Shown one piece after another: positions 1-17,981 of a stretch of DNA of 64,000 nt. The stretch covers positions 134,305,053 through 134,369,052 of the forward strand of contig CM048552.1 of assembly GCA_026413225.1 (NCBI GenBank). Reading direction: 5' to 3'. Positions within the stretch are counted from its first letter, which is position 1; the number at the start of each line of letters is the position of its first letter. The translations under genes were made by a program, and so were the position numbers. The notes beneath the pieces were generated by a model. It worked only from the letters and a program-made list of their open reading frames with translations. It ran no database searches and had not been told where the DNA came from. The DNA is from Otis tarda. Its lineage: Eukaryota; Chordata; Aves; Otidiformes; Otididae.

Positions 1-3000
1 TGGTACCAGGCGCTGGAGCAGCATTGCTTCAGAGCTCTCTTGTGAACTGCTTTGTGAACAACTGATCACCTGGTTTTGTCAATTACTAATGTTCTGAAAC
101 AATAAATCTGCATGCTTTAGGCATATTAAGTGTCAATAAATGCATTAATTTAATAAACCAGTTTACTACACACAGCAAAACCACTTCACCAAATAGTGAC
201 AGGTTTTGCTCAAGCCAGACATGCAATAGAAGCAACACCACCCACCAGGCTGAGACAGAGAAGCAAATCCAGCCTGAGAGGAGGCTGAGAGGGAGATGGT
301 AACAGCTGCATACCTGGCAGAAAGTTTTCCTGCGTTTTCAAGAACACTGAAATGATCTCCTTGCGGCAAGACAGCATCTGCCACCAGAACAAAGCCACAG
401 GAGTCTCTTTAAGTGTCCTCCATCTTTTCTTTCTATTAACTCAATTTATGAGAGTGCTTTAGGGAGCACTCGAGGACCAGGCTCGGAGGCAGTAATTACT
501 CTGCTGTCACTGGTTTAACATCTTTACTCTCTACTTTACATATCCCACAGTCTCACTCTGACCTTGTACGTGCTTTAAATGAGGGAGTGAATGCATTGAG
601 TTCAGGCATTTAGAAAGGACGACAATTTTATTCTCTTCAGCTGTTCACAACACCTTCACCTCAGGTGAGGGCAGGACAAACTCTGGATCCGCCTAGGATC
701 AGTGACAATTTTATGAATAAACAATATAGCCAGTGGAAAGTGTGTAGTATCCCATCCTTGTGAACCAGTCATGGGCAGAAAATTTAGCAGCACCTTTGCC
801 AGCTTCTCAGGGGCAAAGATTCCTTCTCCTATTAAGGTTTTTGCTAGGCTCCTGTGATGGGTGTGCTGGACTCCCCGACCAGACTGGCGGTGGTTTGGTG
901 CAGGTTCTGGAGGAGGTAAAGGCCTGAGCTGTAGCTGGGCCAGGAACTCCTCTAGTTTCCATCTGTTCTCTGAAAACCCACAACGGAGCAGAGTGGCACA
1001 GTGAGCATCAAAATGCAGATGACCTTGGAACACCGATGATGCAATTGACACATGAATAGCTGGTGGCTTTTCCAAGACGCATTTATCAAGGAACAAAGCA
1101 AATTGTCGGTACAAGGAGTCTCATGCGTACCTTTCCCCACTGCATGTAATTTGACTACAAGCCAAGCACTTTATTCCACAAATATGACAGCCGAAGAGGG
1201 ACTTCTTTGAGCTCTTGCTGCTAGGCAGCATGGCAGCATGGCGGTGACCTCCCGTTGAGCTGAGACGCCCCTCAAGGTTGCTTCTCAAGACAGAGACACA
1301 AACACCAGATCTTTGGTAAGTGACCGATATCGTGCATAACCCCGTAGTAGGTAAACTTTGTTTTTGCCTTGGTAACTTCGATGGGATGCTGAATTGATGC
1401 TAGCGCAACATTACATAAACTATGCATATATAATCCCTAGGCATAAACCATAGACCAAGTCTGAGGCCAAGTCTAGATCCAGCCCCATCTAGACTCCTCT
1501 CTGAGAAGGAGTTTAGAAAGCAAGGGGATCCATTCTGAACCTCTGACTCAACGCACCCTTTGCATCTTCGGTCTCTCTCTGTGAATCATTCTAACTCAAG
1601 TGTAACTCAATTTTCCTTTGTATGCTTTTCCATTAAGTAATTAATAGAGTGAACCTTGCCATTGAACTTTGTTAAGTCACACTTTTACAATATCATATTA
1701 AAATCACTTTTGCAAATACCTTTGACAGTGTTTCTTTAAGTGTCTAAATCTCCAATTCATGACAAACTGGCGTAGTTAAAAGGATCCTAAATCTGCCTTT
1801 GCAACAGATTGGCATTGTTGGTAGGATCCTAAATCTCCTATTCACGACAGCTGGTTGAAAGACAAATTTTTCAAGATTACTGGAACATGGCAATAGGAGG
1901 AGGCTGCTGACAAAGAGGAATTGAGTTAGACCGCTGACAGGTATGACACTGAGCACAACTAGACATGTTTAATGAAGAACACAGATACCAGACCACCAAG
2001 GCTAACGAAGTGAGTCAAAGGTAGGTTGCTGCAGCTGAGAAACTCCCAAGTGCTTTCCTCCTTTTCCTGGCACTACTTTGTTTTTTTTTTTCCTAGATGT
2101 AATTTAAGGCAACTGCTTTACACCCAGGCTGCAGTTTCTACTGAGAACTAGGATCTCTATGGCCCCTTGGTTCCCAGTCTCTTCTTTCACAGCAGGATAC
2201 CTGCCGCAGCAGGTGAGAAGCCTTCCTCCTTCTCAGCTTCTCACCCTAAAATTCAGGTTCTTGCCAGCCCAGAGAAGCACCTGATCACAAAGTCAGATTT
2301 GCCAATACCGGTCTCACCTTTCAGAACACATGAGAAAAATTCAACAACGAGCAATGTTTCTCTTATTCAGCACACTAATGTCTTTCTTGTCTTTCAGTCC
2401 CCAGAATGAAGTGCCTGATTCCCTCCCAAGGATCAGCGCCTCCAAACCATGTCTGTCCAAGCCTCAGCCTAACCAGGAATTCAGGGATCACTGCAGCCTA
2501 GGTCAGCTTGTACTGTCACTCATGACACACATATTTGCATGGGAGTGATGACAGAATCAAATCTGACTGTGGGAAAATAATGGAAGACTGGCAAGGAGGA
2601 CTGTAAACATGCTCGAGTGACTTGCAGCTGGGGTGCAGAAAACCACATGTATCATACTAATTGTTGTTTAGCCTTGTGTGTTGGACAAATAGAACATCTG
2701 TGTTTAGATAACACAGGCCTGTGACAGACTTAGAGGCACCCTGTTGAACATGCTTGAGATTCCTGCCCTGCTGTGGGAAAGATAACACACAGTGGCAAAC
2801 TACGCCTGCGTGAATCCCTGATTTACAGATGAAAACAGCAGGTTTGGTGATCCTGTAGCTCTGCAGTTTAGAAAGCAAATTTAGAAGTCCCTGCTTATGT
2901 GCCCCTGCCTGGGTACTGCTTTGGAGATCGCCCAGCTGGCGAGGTAACAAAAAACCATTTACTCTTTGCATTTTATCCATGGTTTTGTGGTTGCTCCTGC

Positions 3001-3129
3001 GTTCTGCCTGTGCCAGCTCACACACTGACAAAAATTCGTATCAGAAATCTTGGCAAGGAGAAGTAGCTGCCAAACATGATTTTGGGTATGTATAGGAAAG
3101 GCATGAACAACCCTCCCTTGGTGAGGTAA
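1..3129. other. Intergenic, upstream of PIGA; possible VEGFD 3' end at the left edge
   Basis: No recognisable coding exon was found. Three AATAAA motifs (101-106, 135-140, 152-157) lie close together at the left edge. By conserved gene order, VEGFD should end just upstream of PIGA on this strand, so they could mark its 3' UTR, but nothing here confirms that. A 152-codon open frame on the minus strand (656-1114) is unrecognised. A short degenerate tandem repeat lies near 1742-1860. Confidence 0.5.
1742..1860. repeat. Degenerate tandem repeat, about 42-46 bases per unit, 2.5-3 copies
   Basis: Units begin with TAAATCT(C/G)C at about 1744, 1789 and 1831. They contain ATTCATGAC, a CAACAGATTGG-type variant or ATTCACGAC, and units 1 and 2 end in AGGATCC. 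It resembles a decayed minisatellite. No function is evident. Confidence 0.65.
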
Positions 3130-3900
3130 TGTTATAGTTTATCTGTCCTCCTTGTCCAATTAAATGACAGAGATCGGCCAAGTAAAAATTTAGTTTATTA
3201 AAGCAAGCGACCAGTAAGCAAAACAGCACTGGGCGGCCGGGGAGTCTCCTGCTCCGCCAACAGCGCGCACCCAGGTAGCAAACCATCCCATTCTTATACA
3301 GTAAAACAATGAATATTTTGTTGATGCTTATACATATTCATTACCTAAACCCGCCTACTCTCGCTTCGTATGTTAATTAGCTTATCAGTCCTTCGCGCTT
3401 GCGCAAATTCTCCCAGGAATTGTGGGCGAGGGTCTGCGGGGGTCTTTTGGGAGGAAGGCCGTAGGTCTTCTTCATGGGGTACTTTTCACCTTTGCCTGGA
3501 ACGTGCTGATCCTACAAGTTGGCAGTGTCCTTATCAGTCTGGGCCGATTCATGTCCTTGTTAACCACCTGTTTTCCTTGAACAAGGAGATTTATGTGATG
3601 GATGCCATCCTATGTTTGAATCCTTGCTCCTCTTAATCTCTCCCTCGAGATAATGTGAGACTGTTTCTCACTCCTCATGGAAACAGACTTCCCCCTCCCA
3701 CTAATGGCTTCTTCAAACTATATGGTTAGAAAGTTACTGGTTTTATACCCTTTGTCTTCATGAGTCCCCCCCTCCTTTTGCAGTCCTGCATGCCGTGTTT
3801 ACATAGCCGGGTGCTTGTGGCCGACCTTGCGTATTTCATGTAACTTTCTTGTTCTGACAAGGTTTGATGAACAAACAGTTCACAATTTATTACAGTAACA
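3130..3900 (-). mobile_element. Solo endogenous-retrovirus LTR, antisense to PIGA (probable)
   Basis: Read on the minus strand, the segment starts TGTTACTG and ends CTATAACA, giving TG...CA termini. It has a TATA-like TGTATAAGAA at 3291-3300 and about 95 bases later an AATAAA at 3194-3199, the U3-R-U5 order expected of an LTR. The area between is GC-rich, with a sharp composition change from the flanks. No gag/pol/env reading frame flanks it, so a solo LTR is likely. No clean target-site duplication was found, so the boundaries are approximate and the family is not assigned. Confidence 0.55.
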
Positions 3901-4695
3901 TCCTTCTTGGCAGTGGGCAGCAGTCGGGCTGGTGCTGGAGCCCCTAACAGGTTATTGCAAAGCTCCTTGACAAGTCCAGAAATACACAGCCAAGCGATGC
4001 CAGCCCAGGGTGTCAGAGCACAGCTCGCACAACTCAGCTGCGTTTCTCAAAGTTCCAGCTCCCAGTCTGGCTGTAAAAATCGTGGTATCTTTATTTTCAT
4101 TTAGAGAGAGCAAGCTTCCAGCACTTACGGAAAAGACTTGAGAACATTTTGTGAGTTCCAGCTGCGACTGAGCCAAACACTACACCAGAGGAGCTTCTCT
4201 GCTGGGGGCAGGCCAAAGCCTTTGGAGTTTTACGGCAATTCTATCACTTTACAGCGTGCAGCTCACTTTTTTCTTCCCATCACTTTGGACTACAGCTTTT
4301 TGTGTACAAGCTTTATTTTTTTTTATTTTGACAGCAAGCGGTAGAGGGCAGGCTTCCCACCGCAGCAAGGGCAACGCTGTTACAGGAACGCGGACAGCCC
4401 GCAGCCCTGGGCCCAGCAGCGCAGCCACAGCAGCCAGCACGACGACTGAAGCGAAGCCCGCCAAGTCCAACCGCCCACCCTGCGCAGCCCGCCGCGCGTA
4501 CGGCCCACCCCCTCTCCTACCTCCTCCCTTCTCCCTGCCGCCGCTCCGATTGGCCGCTTCTTTTCCCGCGTGACGCGACGCTGGGCGGCGATTGGACGCG
4601 GCGCTGCGACGGGCGGGAGGTGGGAGTGCTTCCCTGCGGGGAGGAAGGGGGTGGGGTGTGATGTGGGAGGAATAGCCGTGCGGTTGCCGTGGTGA

Positions 4696-10878
<6,183 letters not shown>

Positions 10879-12885
10879 AGAAGAACTTCCAAGTTCCTAA
10901 AATGCTCAAATGGAGAGGGAAGAAAGCATCAGTCACTAAAGGTTTTAATGCTTACTGATAGAGAAATTATTCTTAAAATTCTTCAGTTTCTTTCTGAAGT
11001 TCTTGAAAAGAAATTTGGTTAAATGTGCTACCTCAACTTAGGATTATGTTTTAATTTAATTTTGAATTCATGCAAACTTATGGACATCTCTTTTGCACTT
11101 AATAGTGGGAGCAGAACAGAACATGAGTTTTTATATGTGTCAAAAGCCTTTGAAACAAAAAGACACGTTTTTTTCTCAACAACTTGAATATTACAGAAAG
11201 TGACTGTAAACTTCAGTGGTATGTGGGAAAGCAAAACACAAAAGTTACTAGCTTATAGTAGTCCCTGCTAATTCCTGGTAGTTACTGTCATTTTTACTTT
11301 GAGATTTATTTAAAAATATTTAATTGAAACCCCAACAAAACACACCTTTTCTCTCCTTATATGAAAATGACACTTGAAATGAGTCATGAAGTCCATTAAC
11401 ATGGAAATTTCAGAGACTTAGTTCTAGCAGTTGTGTCCCAGTAACAGTGTTTTGCCTGCCTAGCATTATTTTCTTGACGTTCTTCCCAAGTCAAAATTGG
11501 ATCATGCTGTTGCTAAATCAAAACTCCATGATGAATTTTTGATATTTACAGAGGTGCTAAATTTGTCCTGTTCACTTGCATGTGTGAAAGTGATGTAAAG
11601 TTTATGGTGTTTTTTTTAAAGTACATAGGTGAAAAAATTGTTATTTAGCGATAATAGAGCCTTCAGAAATAGCTCAGGCCTGAAAACTCCTCCAGCACTC
11701 TATGCCAAATTTGAAATAACACGTATGTGTGTGTGCATGCACGAGAGAGAAGTCTGTGAAGAGTTTAACAAGCACCACTGTGCTCACTCACTCTCTCTCC
11801 CTTCCCACCCTCCCTTATTAGTTTTTTTTTTTTTTTTCCTCTTCCCCAGCTTTTTCCTTCGCCTTACTTATGACCAAAATGGCATTTCTGACCATCTCTG
11901 GAAGGGACAATGTTTAGTGTTCATGATTTCACCTAGACCACATCAGATCAGAGATGCTGTCAGACAGGTTCTGCAAGTGAAATCTTGGGAGGGTGTCCCT
12001 TAAATGGAAATAACCAATAGGTATGCTTTTCGGGGGGGGGAAGCGACTCTTTGCATCTATTAGCAGTCCTAAGTAATCTATACCTGGGGCAACAGGTAGC
12101 ACAACATACAAATGTGTGAGAGGAGGCATTTATCTCACTTACGTCAACCACCTCTAAAACTCTAACCCAATGCCTTATGCATTGGGTTAATTTCTTTTTC
12201 AAGCAACACTGAAGACTAAAAAATTTAGGATTTTATGACTCTGAGTATTATATAGTGTTGGACACTGTATTAAAACTGTGCAATATGAAAATACTGTTTC
12301 TAAATCCTTGAAGGGCAGTATTTAAAACACAACTTCTGTCAGTATCATCTTGTTCGTGTAGAGATGTAGTTACCCTAACATCTGACATTTTATAATTCCA
12401 CTGAACATATTTTCAGGAAACACAGAAAGGTTATGTGACATAAACGCCATATACAAAGTCTATTTTCTTTTATGAGAATTTTTAGCCTTTGATATGTAGC
12501 GTATGGTATGCATTGTATTACAATCTGAATTTTTCAAACTCTACATTAAAAGTGGAGGTCAGCTAAAATGATGAGACACAGATTACGGATAAATGGGTGA
12601 AATTAAGGTAATATTTTACTTAATAGTTACATTTTTTAAAAAATAACATTCAAGTTTGTAACAATTTTTTAAAAATACTACTTATCATTCCAGGGAAATG
12701 TTTTGTTTTTATATTTTAATAATATTTTGTTGATTCTGGTTTATTTCTTTTTGGTTTCCTGCAACATCTACAGACAGAAATTTTCAACAGGATTGTGAGA
12801 GTCTATTCAAAATACTTCTCACTTTTCTGTTGTGGAACATTATATACTTATGAATAACATAATAAAAGCTTGTTATAGTCTTGTT
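10879..12885 (+). other. PIGA: Probable PIGA 3' UTR
   Basis: The stretch after the PIGA stop is AT-rich without long open frames. A canonical AATAAA lies at 12861-12866, followed by GT-rich sequence, which makes a reasonable 3' end. Further AATAAA motifs at about 13800 and 13919 are alternatives. The end point is inferred. Confidence 0.45.
12861..12866 (+). terminator. PIGA: Candidate poly(A) signal for PIGA
   Basis: Canonical AATAAA (in ACATAATAAAAGC), about 2 kb after the stop, with a GT/T-rich downstream stretch near 12872-12890. Other hexamers lie further on, so this may not be the only site. Confidence 0.4.
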
Positions 12886-15800
12886 TACAAGACAAATTTA
12901 TACTTTATTTAAAAGTTTGTTTATCTTTCCATAAAGAATGGATTTTTTTTTTTTTATTAACATGTGGGAACATACAGTTAGAAAGTACAGAAATGTACTC
13001 CATATTGCTGCTTCCCACCACTGGTGATTTGGCTTCTTATGAGAAAGCTGATGATTAAAAAACATTCTGCACAAGCTGCCACAGAAATTTAATCCATAAT
13101 GGGTTTAACTCCAAATATGCTGTTTCTCAAGTAAAGCACCTTGTATTGCACATAACTCTTTGCGGGACTGATTCACTTACCTGTCTTTTGCAGTGGAGTA
13201 AGGGATGATGTCTCTGAATCATTCACCATTTTAAGAAGCATCAGTGGGTGAAATAGAAAAGTTTAAATAAAATAATCACAATAATAAAAAAACAAGCAGA
13301 AATAATGAGATAATATGTATTTAGAAATGAATAACTACTTAAAAAACCTAAAATGTTTCAGTTGTGCTTGTAGGTAACATTTGATCATTGTGAAATAGTG
13401 AGGAAATGTTACCAAATAGAGAGCGATACTGAGTAAATGTCTTGCATAGAGCAGAGCCTCCTGCGTGGAGGAGGAGGATGAGGGAACACCCAAAAAACTT
13501 CTGTATTGAAGCTCCCTGCCTTTCATAGAAGGTACCATTGATCTGCAATGAAATTCCATTCCACAAGCACAGGAAAAATTGTATTTCCAATACATTATAT
13601 GCAGACACTGTGAAATAAGATATAGACAGTGTGTTGGTAATTGAAAATTGTATGTTAAACCAGAGCAAGTATCCAGTAAAGTGTGAGTATAAGATTTGTC
13701 TTTCAGATTGTGTTTTAGGGAATGTGGATAGATCTGTGAGAAGGTAAATACACTGTAATGTACTTATTTTTATGGTCAAGTTTTTCTGCAACTTTTAAAA
13801 AATAAACTTATTTTTTTTCCCCTTTTCATATTTATTTCTCTTCACTAGTCCTTTTCTTTTCATATATGCTTGGGCTCATAAACAAATAATTGTAAAATTG
13901 CATCTTTTGGATGCTCCAATAAAATACAGACTGTATGTAAATAGATATAAGAACAATCAATCTCAAAAGAAAATGGTTTTACAAACTTTAAAAATGAAAA
14001 AATATTTAAATATTTTTAATGTTTGATTTGCTATCATTAAATTACTCTAATTGTATTTGCTGTACATCTTTTATGACACTTAGTAGCATGTTGACTTCAA
14101 CAGTTTTTCCTAATTACTTTATCATGGACATAGATAAAATGTGGATATTTTTTGTTAAGGGAAGAGAACTAAGGCAAGATGCGGTTATACACCTACATTT
14201 GCCATTGTACTAAAATTATGCATTTTTCTTGTAAACTTAATGGGTAGATTAGATTGTTTTCAGATTCTGACTTGCTTCAACGCTGACATTGTGCGGGATT
14301 CACTGAACTTTAACTGTGCATAAGCTGGTTGTCTCGTGCACGCTCGTTCTTTAAGCTGGTTGTTTAATTGAGAGTGAGTGATGGCACGCATCTAGAGAAG
14401 GGGCCATCCCTTGCTAGCACAGGCCTTGCAGGCAGACGGGGGAAATTAATTACCTGCTGGAATTTGCCATCTTCCCGCCCAGGCAGCAGCAGGAGTTTAG
14501 GTAACCAGTCCTTAGGGGTGCAATTGGCGGCAGATAGACGAGATGAGTCCCACCTCTGCTTGTGTGAGAGCGAGCAGTGAGTCACTATATACATCCCTTT
14601 TTGAAAACAAGAGGAGTGTTGTAAGTGTGCTGACCTAAGGATGCAAAAATGAGGCAAGGCTTGCATGGGAAGTAGTATAATTTATTAGATCAAGCTGACA
14701 GAAAAGAAGTAGCTAGGCTCTCGAGTTTGTTCTGATCTCTTCCTTGTGAGATAAAAGGTTTCTGTCTCCTTTTTTTTTCCTAGTTGTTTTACTTTGATTG
14801 AATATATTTGTTACTCAAACTCAACTATATACATTAGAAATACACTACTGTAATTCCAAGAGTGTCTAGCATAAGAATAGATCAATACCTCTTCTAATTT
14901 CTTTGAGAACAGGATCCCTCTAATTTTTATTTCCTTGCCAAATTCTTCAGATCACATCTGTCATTTCTCACTGTTGACCAAAGTTAAGGTGAACTGTAGT
15001 GAAAATCAGTTGTCTTCTAAGCTGGGCTACCTTTTCTTTTGTGCTTATTCCTTGCATGTTTGTAAATTAAAGACATATAAACATTAGCTTTCCAGTTCTT
15101 TGGAGGATCTAGCTAAACTACTTCTATTCATTCACTATTTCATGACAATTTTATTGGAAGATTAATATATTTTATGGATACTTTCATTTGACAGTTTAGT
15201 AATTACTCTAGGTGAAAGCTAGAGTGATTCATGGGGTAGTCTGGACATCCTGAAGAATTTCTCAAGAAGGCATGTTTTTTCTATGGAGGGCTGACTTGTT
15301 CACTCCAGTCTATCAATGGAGTTGCATAACCCATCTCATTCAACTCACAGCGATGCCGCTCAGAGCAGCGAGGGAGGAAAGATGAGATTCCTGTTTCTGC
15401 ATTGTCATTGCTCTTTCATTGTGTTATATCTGTTCTCATGCCTAAATTGCGTTGCTCACCTTTCTTTAGTTTCAGAAATACCAGATGTTACCGAGTGATC
15501 ACACCAGATCTTGCTACAGCTTACCTGGCTACCGCCTTCACCACTACTAATACTTCCCACTATGCTGTTCAGCCATCTTTCCACTGATGATTTTTTTTTT
15601 AATCCACTGCAGTAATTTTCCTAGTGTTCTTGTGCACTAAGAACAGATTAAAAGATTACATGAGCTTTTCTCAAATGACTCCATCATTTAAATGAAAATC
15701 TTTACTTGTCTTGTTCTGAAGCCAGGAGGGTGATTTTACTACTACACAAACGGAGCTTGTCCTTCTGGAAGAGTCACGTTCCTGTGACTGCTTCCAAGTG

Positions 15801-17700
15801 GTCAATCTTCCTCATGTTTTTTTAGACAACCTGGAGAGCTCTTCAGTGTTATTAGAATTTCACCTTCCTTTAGGGATAAAAGAATTTCAGTGGAAATCAC
15901 CTGTTCTACAGTTTCTTGTATTTTTCTGAGGGTTATGGACTTGAACAATTCTACTTGCTATCGGCAGGCTGATTGTGAAAGAATATCAGTGGATCTCCTT
16001 TGCAACCAAAAGTCTGTTTTCTGGTCTTTCTCTTAAAAGTTCCTGTTCCTTCCTGCTTACATCCTATTGGGTTCCAGTTTTGTAGATCCTGCATGAGAAA
16101 GATTTCTCCATCATTTAGGCTGACCTTTTCTTTGTAATGATCTTAATATTTTTTCCTGTGTGTTCTTTTTTTTTTCTCTGCATCCTATATTTGGTTCTTT
16201 AGGCCTTTTGCTATTCCTTTGGCTGTGTTTTCATTATCTCATATTTTTCTAGGGCTAACTGATAATTCATTTTTGGTCCACCTTTGTTTGATAATTGCTT
16301 CTTTTTGTTTCCCAATTGAGCAAATTTAACTTTTTTTTTCTCTGATTCCTTAACTGAACTTCTCTTGCCATGTAATCCTTCAGCTGTCTTGCCTTGTGGC
16401 AAACAGTACTAAAGTAACTAAAAATAGACAATTTTTCTCGTTTGGATTCATAGTTGTTGTAATTTCTATAGGTATATTATTTTACTGTGCAAGGAAAGGT
16501 ATAGGTAATATTTATATAAGGTGTTAAGTTATTGGTAAAAATGTAATATCTTGGTTTAATTCAGAATTTTAGAAAAATTGGTTCGCTTGAAAAACTTAAA
16601 AATAGCTTGGAGTGTTTTTTTCAGTCTGTCCGCATGTATTTTATATAGCATTGCTAGTGCACCTGGGAGAGCAGAGTTGCTGAAGACAGCAAGGTACTAA
16701 GCCAACTGTATTGCTACGAAACAAAACAAATTACATCTAAAATGTCCAGGGAAATAATTTGCTGTAAAATTTCCTTCTGTGTATCCACCATCTCCTGGGA
16801 TCTCTAAGACAGGAAAGTAATTCCGCTCATTCCCTTGACAAGTGTGTAAATTGAAAGGTAAGAGAACCTTGGCAAGGAGAGGATTCAAAGAAAGAAATAA
16901 ATCTCCCTCCTGCTGTGCATATAGGAAAACAGGAATCAAAAAAAGTTTAAATGGAAAGGAGATGGGGTATTCTACATAGATTCAATTAATTACATGCAGA
17001 AAAAATACCCTGTTCTCTATGGAAGCCGTGTGCCTTCAGAAAGAAAAAAGGGCATTTAAAGAAAGGACACATCTTCTTCAGTTTCAAATATTACACCTTT
17101 GAATCCATGATGGATAATGTAAAAATATTTCCATTCTTTCAAAACAATAAGATGCTGTTTGCAAGAGTTGTTAATGAACACCACTCTTTATCCCTGAGTG
17201 ATGGAAAATACCAGTATGTTATCATGTGTTTCTGATTACACTTTCAATTTTTTTTTTCCCCTCCTAGAATAACTTTGACTTCTTAGCCCTGGTTTTGAAA
17301 ATACATGGTTTTATTTCAGATTCTTTCATGATAATGCTTTTCTTTGATATGCTTGCCTTTGTTCTGTATCTGAGTACCAGAAAAGCCTGTTACCATGATG
17401 GGAAAGACAGAAAAGTATTCTTTTTGCAGTATCTCTGAACAATTTCTGCAACTTTACCTATGCAGCCTTTGGTAATGGAACTGCTACATCAAAGAATAAA
17501 TGAAATGTGGATGAATAGGCTTTCAGGCAGTATGGGGAGCATCTATCTGAAGTTTTATTCTAATTCATGTGGGTTTGGAAAGGATTTTCTGTTTGTTTCC
17601 TGTATGGCACGGGATTATCAAACTATCTTATCCTTGGTATTGTTATTTAGTATCAAATAGCCCATACCAAATAAAACCAGAATGTATTTTTGGTAACTGG
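12886..17700. other. AT-rich intergenic region between PIGA and ASB11
   Basis: No exon, RNA gene or intact mobile element was recognised. The sequence has scattered poly-T and poly-A runs and further AATAAA motifs near 13800 and 13919 that could belong to a longer PIGA 3' UTR. Short open frames on both strands lack splice context or family resemblance. Confidence 0.5.
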
Positions 17701-17714
17701 GGAACAGCAGGTTC

Positions 17715-17760
17715 TGGAGGGTTTAAAATAGATGACATACGATACCAAGAATAGCCCGGT
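17715..17760 (+). promoter_or_regulatory. ASB11: Candidate core promoter of ASB11
   Basis: A TATA-like TTTAAAATA lies at about 17722-17730, some 75 bases before the preferred start codon. If used, transcription would begin near 17750, downstream of the in-frame ATG at 17732, making ATG 17804 the first one. This is inferred from motif spacing only. Confidence 0.3.
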
Positions 17761-17803
17761 GCAATTTAGCCGACCTGAGGAACTGTTCAAAGAGCAAACC
17801 AAA

Positions 17804-17981
17804 ATGGAGGGCAGTTCTCTACTCCATGCTTTCACTAACATTTATTTCGCCATTTTTGCTTTGTTTTGCTTCAAGCTTTTAATTAAGATTTCCTTGGCTT
17901 TGCTGACTCATTTCTATATTGTCAAAGGCAACAGAAAGGAGGCTGCCAGGATAGCAGAAGAGATCTATGGAATAGTCCCAG
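17804..17981 (+). CDS. ASB11: ASB11 exon 1 (hydrophobic N-terminus)
   Basis: The start AAAATGG has A at -3 and G at +4. It encodes MEGSSLLHAFTNIYF, then a long hydrophobic stretch rich in L, I, F and A, ending EEIYGIVP. Donor CCCAG|GTAAAG. It has no counterpart in ASB9. Confidence 0.92.
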
